Made by a program: the position numbers and the translations under genes. The notes under the pieces were generated by a model. The model did no database searches. It saw only the letters and a list, made by a program, of their open reading frames with translations, and was not told the DNA's origin. From Paracoccaceae bacterium (GTDB lineage Bacteria > Pseudomonadota > Alphaproteobacteria > Rhodobacterales > Rhodobacteraceae): a stretch of DNA of 64,000 bases. Shown here piece by piece: positions 42,898 to 51,177 of this stretch (positions are counted from its first letter, which is position 1; the number at the start of each line of letters is the position of its first letter). The stretch is taken from positions 1 to 64,000 of the forward strand of contig JAOHEK010000004.1 of assembly GCA_028097405.1 (NCBI GenBank), written 5' to 3'.

Positions 42898-44163
42898 TTA
42901 GTACGACGTTTTACATTCTGGATTTTCACGGCTTGGCAGACCCATTGCGTCGAACGCTGCCTTTTCTAGGCCCAGTGTCTGGCTCACGTTATCGACCTTC
43001 GAGATCATGGCGTTCGCCAGCGTGCCGTCTTCCAGCTCAACCACTTCGGACACGAAGTTGGATGCAACAGCCTGACGGTTTTCATCCAGCGTGATCGTGC
43101 CGGTTGGCGCTTCAAGCTCAAGGTTCGTCAAGCAGTTGCGGAAGTTCGCCTGACCGTCCGTCAAATCACCACCTACGTCGTCCATGCACTGCAACATAGC
43201 GCTGGTCGCGTTGTAGTATGTCGTTGCCAAAAGCGACGGCGACGGGAAACGCTGATCTGGTGGGAAGGCATCCTGATAGGACTTCACAAACGTCTGCCAG
43301 TTCTCGTTATCCCACGTATCGGCTTGTGGTCCAGACGACGGCGTACCGATCAAGGCTTGTTTGGCGTTCCCTTCCGAAGACAGAACCGTGCCATCAACCA
43401 TAATAGTACCACCGATCAGGTTCGCGTCACCGCCAGCCTGCTGATACTGGTTCAGGAAATTGACAGCGTCGCCGCCACCAAGGCCCAGATAGATCGCGTC
43501 AACATCATCTGGCAAAGCTGCGATGATCGACCCGAAGTCTTTTGTACCAAGTGGCACCCAAAGACGCTCGGTGATTTCGCCGCCTGCTTCACAGAAGTCC
43601 TTCGCAAAGCCGAATATCTGCGTGTAAACAAAGGAATAATCTTCGCCTACAGTCGCAACAGTTTCCCAGCCCTTTTCGTTGAACACATAGTCACCAAGGC
43701 CAACTGACCACTGAGCACCATCGGTGTTAAAGCGGAAGAAGTTGTCGGAGGGCGTGACATAGGTGGTCTCCATCGCACCCGAGGCACCGTTAATGAAAGT
43801 CACGCCCGGAGCCGTCTTGGAATAGTCACGGATCGCGATTCCTTCGGAACCCGAAAGCGGGCCGATCACGATTTCAACGCCGTCCTGTTCGACAAGCTTA
43901 CGCGCGCCGCGCAATGCGCTGTCCGGCGAAGTGTCAGTCGACTGGATGATCAATTCGATCTCGCGGCCACCGGCCTTGTTCCCGGCACCGATCAAAGCGG
44001 TGTTCAGACCGCGCACGCCGTCCTCACCCAGAACAGTATATGTGCCTTCAAGCGTCGCCAGCACACCGATTTTGATTGGGCCAGAATGGCCGTCAGCCAT
44101 CACACCCGTTGTCATTGCGGTTAAAGCAATCGCAGAAAGCGATCCCATCAATGCTCTTTTCAT
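42898..44163 (-). CDS. ABC transporter periplasmic binding protein, LivK-like
   Basis: A 421-residue periplasmic binding protein. The signal peptide is MKRALMGSLSAIALTAMTTG, with VMADG as cleavage region. The mature part shows IKIGVLATLEGTYTVLGEDG, ARKLVEQDGVEIVIGPLSGS and TVATVGEDYSFVYTQIFGFA, the pattern of LivK-type proteins in aromatic or amide uptake. It is the first gene of the long catabolic run and should serve LivH/M/G and the LivF fusion encoded 4-8 kb downstream. A GGAGGACTC site precedes ATG 44163. The longer frame upstream has no signal peptide. Confidence 0.92.
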   Translation of the reverse strand: MKRALMGSLSAIALTAMTTGVMADGHSGPIKIGVLATLEGTYTVLGEDGVRGLNTALIGAGNKAGGREIELIIQSTDTSPDSALRGARKLVEQDGVEIVIGPLSGSEGIAIRDYSKTAPGVTFINGASGAMETTYVTPSDNFFRFNTDGAQWSVGLGDYVFNEKGWETVATVGEDYSFVYTQIFGFAKDFCEAGGEITERLWVPLGTKDFGSIIAALPDDVDAIYLGLGGGDAVNFLNQYQQAGGDANLIGGTIMVDGTVLSSEGNAKQALIGTPSSGPQADTWDNENWQTFVKSYQDAFPPDQRFPSPSLLATTYYNATSAMLQCMDDVGGDLTDGQANFRNCLTNLELEAPTGTITLDENRQAVASNFVSEVVELEDGTLANAMISKVDNVSQTLGLEKAAFDAMGLPSRENPECKTSY

Positions 44164-44279
44164 AAGAGTCCTCCCAAAGTTTTTCTGTTCGCCCCGCCCT
44201 TTCATTGGGCAAGTGGCATGGGAGTAGCGTGAACGAAGGAAGCACATTCGCTGATCACGCAAAGTGCGTCCGCGTAACC

Positions 44280-44771
44280 TTACGTCTCTTTATTGGTATC
44301 CGCACCGCGCCCGCGCCAACGCGCCAATAGGGTTTGCCCCAAGACAATCGCTGTCATCGAGGCAAATAGAACCACAATCACCGCTGCCACCGGCCAGCTT
44401 GCCTCGGCCAAGGTCAAGCCGGACAGGAACAACAAAAGCACCCCGGCGATCCCCAACATCAGCGGCCCCAAAAGCATCCGAGGCCGGTCCACGAACATGA
44501 ACGCCGCAACCCGGAACCCGGCCATCGCCAGCAGAAAATGCGCAATCGTCTCAAGCGTGCCGGTGCAGCGGATGATATTGCCCAAAGTCTCACCATCCGC
44601 CGTACAGGCATAAGGACTAAAGACCAGCATATAGATTTTCAGGATCAGCGTGATCGCCAATGCAAGACCAAGGATCATCTGAGCAACCATCATCACAACC
44701 CAAGCGGGCCGCTGGAACGCGCGGAAAAAGGCGATGTCATAACTCAGGTTCTGGTCGGGCATAGGCAACAT
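44280..44771 (-). CDS. Four-TM membrane protein of unknown function
   Basis: A 163-residue protein with four hydrophobic segments (about 25-50, 72-92, 98-118, 122-145). A short cysteine-bearing loop (SPYACTADG, IIRCTG) lies between the first two. I do not recognise the family. Starts at 44771 or 44762 are both possible. It lies 116 bp upstream of the binding-protein gene on the same strand and may be unrelated to it. Confidence 0.7.
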   Translation of the reverse strand: MLPMPDQNLSYDIAFFRAFQRPAWVVMMVAQMILGLALAITLILKIYMLVFSPYACTADGETLGNIIRCTGTLETIAHFLLAMAGFRVAAFMFVDRPRMLLGPLMLGIAGVLLLFLSGLTLAEASWPVAAVIVVLFASMTAIVLGQTLLARWRGRGADTNKET

Positions 44772-44876
44772 CCAAAGACTTTAGAAAGCAACGGTCGCCC
44801 AGCCCACGCAATTTGGCAATCACATAGGCGTTTATGACGTACCTCAGGGTCTGAACTGGCGGCGTTGGCCAGTAGG

Positions 44877-44911
44877 TGCTGTCAGACTAGTGCGAACCAG
44901 TCTCTGCTAGG
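44877..44911 (+). mobile_element. Solo end of the second IS6-type element
   Basis: TGCTGTCAGAC, then a short variable stretch, then GCGAACCAGTCTCTG. It is the same end as at 5594 and 50535, but no transposase sequence follows. It probably marks an old insertion or excision scar. Confidence 0.45.
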
Positions 44912-44987
44912 ACCGTGCCACTGTACTTCACAATGCCCTCTGTAACTATCCAACACGCAATGATGGCGATCACTGAAAAGAACGATA

Positions 44988-45749
44988 TCATCCTGTGAGC
45001 GAACGACTTGAGGCTAAAGGTGCTACGCTGAGGCCACTGACATTGTGTTTTGCGATCACCTCGGCCACGAAGCCTGATACTTTCAAGTCTTCGACAACCT
45101 CGGCAATCCAAGCCGCTGACGCATGCCGATCGCGTAGGGTTCCAACAGATTGCTGGACGGCGCTGAACTGCCCTTCAAGAATACGTGCGCCGGGAAGCCG
45201 GGCGACATCCGACAAAAGACGGGGTCTCAGCCCCGCCAAAGCGTCCAGCTTTTGTTCGACAAAGGTGTCAAAAGAATCGTCAATGGTTGTGCTGCGAACA
45301 AGTTCAGCATGTTGCAGATTGTTTTCAAGCCACAAACCATATGCTGCCCGCCCCTTGGTAGCTATCCGGTTGCCTGGGCGATCCACTTCATCGACGGCGT
45401 GGATTTGAGAGTCTGCGGGGACCAGATAAGTTGATGCAATCTCGCAATATGCAGCAGAAAACGCAATCGACTGTGCGCGTTGGCGTTCTGCTCCGATATT
45501 TCCGATGTCCCATTCGCCAGCCGTTGCGGCATCGCTTAGCAAACCCGGATCTGGATAAAGCACCAGCTCTAACGGTGTTCCTAAACGACGCGCGATTTCG
45601 GCCGCAATATCGGGTGAGACACCGGTGGGGTCGCCGTTGGTTGTTTGGCTATTCACCAGAAGAAAATTGCCAGTGTTTATTGCAGCGCGCAGGGTTCCAG
45701 TGGGTGCAAGTTCGGCCCTTACATCGGGATCGGCATTTTGTGGGTTCAT
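44988..45749 (-). CDS. Periplasmic-binding-protein-like (SBP_bac_3) domain protein without signal peptide
   Basis: A 253-residue type II solute-binding domain: LAPTGTLRAAINTGNFLLV at the N-terminus, GVSPDIAAEIARRLG, WDIGNIGAERQRAQSIAFSAAYCEIASTY, and DRPGNRIATKGRAAYGLWL. It starts directly at the fold, and the only upstream in-frame extension (to 45827) is basic rather than a signal peptide. It may be a cytosolic binding domain rather than an ABC partner; no permease genes adjoin it. ATG 45749 is preferred. Confidence 0.75.
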   Translation of the reverse strand: MNPQNADPDVRAELAPTGTLRAAINTGNFLLVNSQTTNGDPTGVSPDIAAEIARRLGTPLELVLYPDPGLLSDAATAGEWDIGNIGAERQRAQSIAFSAAYCEIASTYLVPADSQIHAVDEVDRPGNRIATKGRAAYGLWLENNLQHAELVRSTTIDDSFDTFVEQKLDALAGLRPRLLSDVARLPGARILEGQFSAVQQSVGTLRDRHASAAWIAEVVEDLKVSGFVAEVIAKHNVSGLSVAPLASSRSLTG

Positions 45750-45889
45750 TAATGACACCTTTCTGTGTCGAGAACGAGAAAGACGGCTCAAGACGATTGC
45801 AAAGACAAGCACCCGTCCCAATGACATTGCTTACATGTAACCATTCGCCAAGTCTTGATAGTTTCTGATTGGAGATTAACCTAGGTCAG

Positions 45890-46474
45890 ATGATTGTTCC
45901 CAATTACAGTCCCGTTTTCCGAGCAAGGCTCTTGGCTCTCGCTGTTTTCGTAGGTGCCCTTTGGGCGATCCAAACCCTGAATTGGGCGACAGGTTATAGC
46001 CTGAACTTCAGGTTCGGTCTCATCCCGCGACAATTCTCTGGGCTCGACGGGATCGTCGGTATGCCGATCCTACATGGCAGTTTCTCGCATCTCATATCGA
46101 ACACTGTGCCGCTTCTGTTATTGGGCGCGCTGCTTGCAGCGACAGCAACGCGCGCGTTACTGGCCGTAAACGGTATCATCGTCGTCTTGGGCGGAGCACT
46201 GGTTTGGCTCTTTGGTGGTTCAGGTATTCATATCGGTGCATCCGGTCTGGTTTTCGGATGGTTCGGTTTTCTGGTGATGCGCGGCCTTGTGGATCGGTCC
46301 CCTTTGACGCTTGGAGCAGCGCTTTTGGTGGTTCTGCTCTATGGGTCCATAATCTGGGGCGTGCTTCCTGGCCAGCCCGGCGTATCTTGGGAAGGCCACC
46401 TTTTCGGCGCGCTCGCCGGTGCTACAGCGGCGTTCGTCATTCGCACTGGTGTGGGTGCCTCTCAGGCAAGTTAA
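45890..46474 (+). CDS. Rhomboid-family intramembrane serine protease
   Basis: A 194-residue six-TM rhomboid protease. The catalytic serine is in GIHIGASGLVFG and the catalytic histidine in SWEGHLFGALAG; the HGSFSHLISNTVPLLLLG region supplies the HxxxN oxyanion motif. It cleaves membrane proteins within the bilayer. TTG 45869 is in frame, but ATG 45890 just before the first hydrophobic segment is more likely. It is divergent from the binding-domain gene and convergent with the M3 peptidase gene. Confidence 0.9.
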   Translation: MIVPNYSPVFRARLLALAVFVGALWAIQTLNWATGYSLNFRFGLIPRQFSGLDGIVGMPILHGSFSHLISNTVPLLLLGALLAATATRALLAVNGIIVVLGGALVWLFGGSGIHIGASGLVFGWFGFLVMRGLVDRSPLTLGAALLVVLLYGSIIWGVLPGQPGVSWEGHLFGALAGATAAFVIRTGVGASQAS

Positions 46475-46533
46475 GTCGAGCCGAGATAAACTGATTGGAA
46501 CTAGCGATCAAAGTGACGAACCCACGCGACGCT

Positions 46534-48549
46534 CTAATCAGTGGCTAGTCCGCGGCCCTTAAGCAATGCCTCAACTCCCGGCAAACGTCCCCGGAACGCA
46601 GTGTAAAGCTCTGCGGCATCGCGGCTGCCGCCGGTCGACAGGATATGCGCCTCAAGCGCCTGTGCACGCTCGACATCGAACGGGCCGCTTGCTTCTTCAA
46701 ATGCCTGAAACGCATCGGCGTCCATCACCTCTGACCACATATAGCTATAGTAGCCACTGGAATAACCATCGCCTGCAAAGACATGTGCGAAATGCGGTGT
46801 TGCATGCCGCATGCCAATCGCAGGCGGCATACCCAACGTGCCTAAGATCTCATCCTGTTTTGCGATGGGATCACTCGGTGCCGGACCATCGTGAAACGCC
46901 AGATCCACCAGCGCAGAAGCAACATACTCCACCGTCTGGAACCCCATATCGAAGGTCGCCGCATTCAACACCTTGTTCAGCATATCCTGCGGCATTGCCG
47001 CCCTGGTTTGGGCATGAGTGGCGAATTCGGCCAGTACTTCGGGCACTTCCAGCCAGTGTTCATAAAGCTGGCTAGGCAGTTCAACAAAATCGCGTGCAAC
47101 TGACGTGCCGGAAACGCTTTCATAGGTCACATTCGACAACATCTGGTGCAGCGCATGGCCAAATTCGTGAAACAGCGTGCGCGCGTCGTCATAAGACAAA
47201 AGTGCCGGATCTCCTTTGGCGAAATTGCAGACATTGATCACCACAGGCGTCTGTGGCTTGGGGAATTTGGCCTGCGCGCGCATGGCCGAACACCACGCGC
47301 CAGAGCGTTTTGAGCCACGCGCGAAATAATCGCCGATGAAGACCGCGACATGTGCGCCCGCGCGGGTGACTTCCCATGCCCGGCAATCCGCATGATACAG
47401 CGGCACATCAAGGGGTTTGAACTCCAATCCAAAGAGCCGGTTAGCGCAAGCAAAAGCCGCATCAATCATCCGGTCCAGTTGAAAATAGGGCTTCAATGCC
47501 GCCGCGTCCAAATCATGTTCCACCAAGCGCCGCTTCTCAGCATAAAAGCGCCAGTCCCAAGGTTCTAATGGCCCATTTACACCGTCCTGCTGCATCATCT
47601 TTGTCAGGACTTTGGCATCGGCCTCGGCTTGCATCCGGGCAGGGGTCCAGACAGCCATCAGCAGGTCGCGCACGGCTTGCGGCGTCTTGGCCATTTCGGT
47701 TTCAAGCTTGTATGCGGCAAAATTTTCATAGCCCAACAGATTGGCCCGTTCCTCGCGCAATGCCAAAATTTCGGCGGCAATAGCGCGGTTATCAGTCTCG
47801 CCGCCATTTGCCCCTCGAGCGGTCCATGCATTGAACGCCTGTTCCCGCAGATCGCGCCGGGTCGAAAACTGCAAGAACGGCACAATTAAAGAGCGCGACA
47901 GCGTTACCACCGGACCGCCAGCATCTTTCTCGACCCCTGCTGTCCGCGCCGCGTCGAGTGCAAAATCCGGCAGACCGTCAAGATCGCCCTCGCCCAGTGG
48001 CATGAACCATTCACGCTCGTCTGCCAGAAGGTTCTGCGTGAACTCGGTGCCCAGCACGGCCAGCCGCCCTTTGATTTCTTTCATTCGGGCTTCTTCCTGC
48101 CCAGCCAGCGCTGCGCCAGATCGCACAAAACCTCGGTGCGACAGCATCAACACTCGTGCCTGCTCGTCACTTAGATCCAACTCATTACGCTGATCCCAGA
48201 CCTTAGCGACCCTGCTAAAGAGCGCTTTGTTGCCAGAAATCTCGGCAAAATGTGCGGCAAGTTTGGGTGAAAACTGGCGTTGCAGTTCCTCGCGCACCGG
48301 GTTGCTATCAGCCCCCGCCACCGTGAAAAACACACCCAGCACCTTGTCGAGTGCATCGCCCGCGGCTTCCAGTGCCTCTATGGTGTTCGTGAAATTCGGA
48401 AGCTCAGAATTGGACGCAATCGCATCGATCTCGGCGCGGTGTTCTGCCAACGCGTGTTCCATCGCTGGCGCAAATTCATCATCAGAAATCTTGTCAAATG
48501 GGGCAATCTGGAATGGCGTGTCCCACTCTTGCAGCAAAGCACTGGTCAT
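46534..48549 (-). CDS. M3-family oligopeptidase (PrlC/Dcp type)
   Basis: A 671-residue zinc oligopeptidase of the M3A family, which degrades short peptides in the cytosol. The zinc site is TLFHEFGHALHQML (HExxH-type, here HEFGH) with the third ligand downstream in the ELPSQLYEHW region. Length and the N-terminal TPFQIAPFDKISDDEFAPAM fit the oligopeptidase A/Dcp group. No signal peptide. A strong AAGGAGA site precedes the start. Confidence 0.93.
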   Translation of the reverse strand: MTSALLQEWDTPFQIAPFDKISDDEFAPAMEHALAEHRAEIDAIASNSELPNFTNTIEALEAAGDALDKVLGVFFTVAGADSNPVREELQRQFSPKLAAHFAEISGNKALFSRVAKVWDQRNELDLSDEQARVLMLSHRGFVRSGAALAGQEEARMKEIKGRLAVLGTEFTQNLLADEREWFMPLGEGDLDGLPDFALDAARTAGVEKDAGGPVVTLSRSLIVPFLQFSTRRDLREQAFNAWTARGANGGETDNRAIAAEILALREERANLLGYENFAAYKLETEMAKTPQAVRDLLMAVWTPARMQAEADAKVLTKMMQQDGVNGPLEPWDWRFYAEKRRLVEHDLDAAALKPYFQLDRMIDAAFACANRLFGLEFKPLDVPLYHADCRAWEVTRAGAHVAVFIGDYFARGSKRSGAWCSAMRAQAKFPKPQTPVVINVCNFAKGDPALLSYDDARTLFHEFGHALHQMLSNVTYESVSGTSVARDFVELPSQLYEHWLEVPEVLAEFATHAQTRAAMPQDMLNKVLNAATFDMGFQTVEYVASALVDLAFHDGPAPSDPIAKQDEILGTLGMPPAIGMRHATPHFAHVFAGDGYSSGYYSYMWSEVMDADAFQAFEEASGPFDVERAQALEAHILSTGGSRDAAELYTAFRGRLPGVEALLKGRGLATD

Positions 48550-48627
48550 GGCGTGTCTCCTTTGCCTCTCAAGCTAGGTTTGGCTGCGGCGAGGCACAAC
48601 CCACGCTCACGTACTTGATCTATGTTC

Positions 48628-48756
48628 ATGCAAGATTAAGCATTACACAGCAGCGCCCTGACCACATGCCGAGCAAGGCTAGACCGGCGACCTGTCCGCC
48701 TCATGGCAGTTTCTTCTGACAACACCCGGGGCAGGCCGCAATGCTTAGTCTTGCAT
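48628..48756. repeat. 129-bp element bounded by 17-base inverted repeats
   Basis: The arms 48628-48644 and 48740-48756 are inverse of each other with one mismatch. They enclose 95 bp that hold a minus-strand 22-codon Arg-rich ORF starting MRRTGRRSS. It fills most of the 237-bp gap between yghU and the M3 peptidase gene. It may be a small non-autonomous (MITE-like) element or an RNA with long-range pairing. Confidence 0.45.
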
Positions 48757-48786
48757 ACCCGGCCGACCCTGATGCTGATGTCTTTA

Positions 48787-49650
48787 TTACTCGGCATCAG
48801 CCGGTTTGATCTTGTCCCAAGTCCGGTTTTCAAAATCAGACGCGTCATGGCGTTCGCGCAATTGCTGATCTTCGTCACCCCAAGACTTGTTCACCATCTT
48901 GCCACGGATCACAGCCGGACGGGCTGCGATGTCGTCAACCCAGCGATTGAGGTTCTTGTAGGATTTGACGTCTAAGAACTCTGCCGCGTCATAGACAAGG
49001 TTCTGCACAAGGGCGCCGTACCAAGGGTATGTCGCCATATCCGCGATGGAAAAATCGTCGCTGCCCAAATATTTGCTTTCGGCCAAACGGCGGTCAAGCA
49101 CATCAAGTTGCCGCTTGGTCTCCATGGCGAAGCGATTAATCGGATATTCGAACTTTTCAGGCGCATAGGCGTAGAAATGGCCAAAACCACCACCCAGATA
49201 GGGGGCAGAGCCTTGCAGCCAGAACAGCCAGTTCATGGTCTCGGCGCGGGCTTTGGGATCGGCGGGCAGGAAAGATCCAAATTTTTCGGCCAAATACAAC
49301 AAGATCGCACCGGATTCGAAGATACGCACACCGTTGGTTTCGTCGTAAAGAGCAGGGATCTTAGAGTTCGGATTCACCTCAACAAAGCCAGACGAGAACT
49401 GTTCGCCCTCTTGGATGTTGATTATCCACGCATCGTATTCAGCACCTGTGTGACCTGCAGCCAGCAGTTCTTCGAACATGATCGTGACTTTGACACCGTT
49501 CGGTGTGGCAAGTGAATACAGCTGGAACGGGTGCTTGCCGACTTGGCGGTCTTTGTCGTGCGTCGCACCGGCGACGGGGCGGTTGATATTGGCGAATTTA
49601 CCGCCGTTCTCGGAATCCCACGACCAAATTTTAGGGGGTTCATATGTCAT
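48787..49650 (-). CDS. yghU: Glutathione-dependent disulfide-bond oxidoreductase YghU
   Basis: A 287-residue GST-superfamily protein of the YghU/Nu type. The thioredoxin-like domain begins HPFQLYSLATPNGVKVTIMF and has SKIPALYD and ESGAILLYLAEKFG glutathione-binding stretches. The helical domain follows (NWLFWLQGSAPYLGGGFGHF, DDFSIADMATYPW). It uses two glutathiones to reduce disulfides or peroxides. Length and the long N-terminal lead match YghU. Confidence 0.92.
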   Translation of the reverse strand: MTYEPPKIWSWDSENGGKFANINRPVAGATHDKDRQVGKHPFQLYSLATPNGVKVTIMFEELLAAGHTGAEYDAWIINIQEGEQFSSGFVEVNPNSKIPALYDETNGVRIFESGAILLYLAEKFGSFLPADPKARAETMNWLFWLQGSAPYLGGGFGHFYAYAPEKFEYPINRFAMETKRQLDVLDRRLAESKYLGSDDFSIADMATYPWYGALVQNLVYDAAEFLDVKSYKNLNRWVDDIAARPAVIRGKMVNKSWGDEDQQLRERHDASDFENRTWDKIKPADAE

Positions 49651-49752
49651 CTTATGTCCTTCTTGGAAAACTCCGGTTCCATTTTGTGGATATAAAGCGT
49701 GCCTGCGGCGCCAGTTTCCTCATTTAACGGCAGGTTTAGGCACTGCCCCACA

Positions 49753-50406
49753 CTAACTTCGCATTTGTTCGAGCTGACTAAGCACGCTCTTGTAATTTTC
49801 GACGCCCTGCGCACCGGTCACCAAATGTTGGCGATCAAAGACAACCGCAGGGACGCCGCTAATGCCTTGCTGTGTCCAGAATTTCTCTTCCTGACGCACT
49901 TCCGTTGCAAATCTTTGATCAGCCAGAACAGCCGTTGCTTCATCGCGATCAAGGCCGATTTCGGACGCGATATCAGCCAGAACAATATCATCTGAAAGGT
50001 CGCGACAGTTCGTGAAGTGCGCGGCAAACAATGCTTGCTTCAGGTCGTGCTTACGGCCGGTTTCGTTTGCCCAATGCAATAACTGATGCGATTTGAAAGT
50101 GTTATGCATCCGAAATCCGTCTTCAAAGCTAAATTCGAACCCAAGTTCTTCGCCGCGTTCAGCCATATTGGCACGATTGGCGTCAGATTGTTCTGGTGTC
50201 GTTCCGTATTTCTCGACCAAATGCTCACGCATATCCTGCCCTTCAGCGGGCATGTTCGGATTAAGCTCAAACGGATGCCAGTGGATTTCATGATCGACAT
50301 CGTTGACCTCCAAAGCAATTGCAAGCTGACGGTACCCGATGACGCACCACGGGCACATCACGTCAGAAATAATGTCAATTCGGAGCGGCGGATTTGGGGT
50401 AGCCAT
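49753..50406 (-). CDS. DsbA-family (FrnE-like) thiol oxidoreductase
   Basis: A 217-residue DsbA-family protein without signal peptide. The active site is SDVMCPWCVIG (CPWC). The helical insertion and the C-terminal ISGVPAVVFD with its cis-proline match the FrnE/2-hydroxychromene-carboxylate-isomerase-like group. It probably acts on cytosolic disulfides. A GGAGG site precedes ATG 50406. The frame continues upstream into IS6 remnant sequence and should not be used as the start. Confidence 0.9.
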   Translation of the reverse strand: MATPNPPLRIDIISDVMCPWCVIGYRQLAIALEVNDVDHEIHWHPFELNPNMPAEGQDMREHLVEKYGTTPEQSDANRANMAERGEELGFEFSFEDGFRMHNTFKSHQLLHWANETGRKHDLKQALFAAHFTNCRDLSDDIVLADIASEIGLDRDEATAVLADQRFATEVRQEEKFWTQQGISGVPAVVFDRQHLVTGAQGVENYKSVLSQLEQMRS

Positions 50407-50534
50407 CGAGCCTCCTGAGGGGGTTGAATTTCCGTGCGGACATGTCAGCGATACAGCTATCCTTTTGGGTACGATTATTCGAGACAGCAAGGGGCCGTAT
50501 TTGACGCTTTCGTGATCTGTGACGGTTGCAAGGG

Positions 50535-51010
50535 TGCTATCAGACGACTGCGAACCAGTCGCTGGCAGGACAGCGAGACTGACCCTTATGCAGCGCATAG
50601 ACCGCGCCATTCGGTAAGTGCGGTGGCGCGTTTCAGCTTGAAAATGTCTCGACTTGAAAGCGATCTCACTTGGTTGAAGGGGTTGCAAACTGAGGCATGG
50701 GCGGACGCGAATTTCTGCAAACATCCATGTGCCTGAACCGGAGCATTTCCCGTTCTGTTCGTCGAAATGGGGGGTGAGAGTTCTTGATCCGATTGTTCAG
50801 CCAGCGGCCTGTTCTCTGTTTCTGAAGCACGTTAAAATGCCATCGTCACTTGCTTGACCTTATGCCTTGAATTCGGCGTTTCGTAATCTCGGCTGCGAAT
50901 ATCGGACCGAACCGGTTCCACCAGAACCGAACCCTCTCATGACTGATTTCGATCTCGCGCTCGTGCAGCAGATCCTCCACGTTTCGAGGTGAAAGTGGAA
51001 ACCGCCCTGC
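50535..51010 (-). pseudogene. Decayed IS6-type transposase and element end
   Basis: On the minus strand a family N-terminal segment (RFPLSPRNVEDLLHER, then RVRFWWNRFGPIFAAEI) lies at about 51005-50880. After a gap with stops, C-terminal segments follow (RTGRWLNNRIKNSHPPFRR, EREMLRFRHM, FKLKRATALTEWRGLCAA) with frameshifts, and then the element end TGCTATCAGAC at 50535. The DDE core is deleted. This is the longest of three remnants sharing that end (others at 5594 and 44877). The remaining 51011-51177 shows nothing recognisable. Confidence 0.7.
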
Positions 51011-51177
51011 CCGTCTCTAGCTGGTTTACTCTGACAATCCCGTCTCGACCGAGGTATAGACGCCCCGCAAATGCCGAGATTTATTGGTACAACGCGTGCC
51101 CCATCGATAGATTCTTTCCATGCCGCGGAAGCGACATCTGGCTTGGTCAGAGGGGCATTCGGATCCGCGCCATACAT

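Noticed and set aside
48611-48632. FNR/Anr-like box upstream of the M3 peptidase gene
   Set aside because: Only the TTGAT half matches; the second half differs at more than one position and the neighbouring genes are not typical targets.
49753-50724. Longer start for the DsbA-family protein
   Set aside because: The extra 106 codons lie in IS6 remnant sequence; ATG 50406 has a GGAGG site directly before the fold begins.
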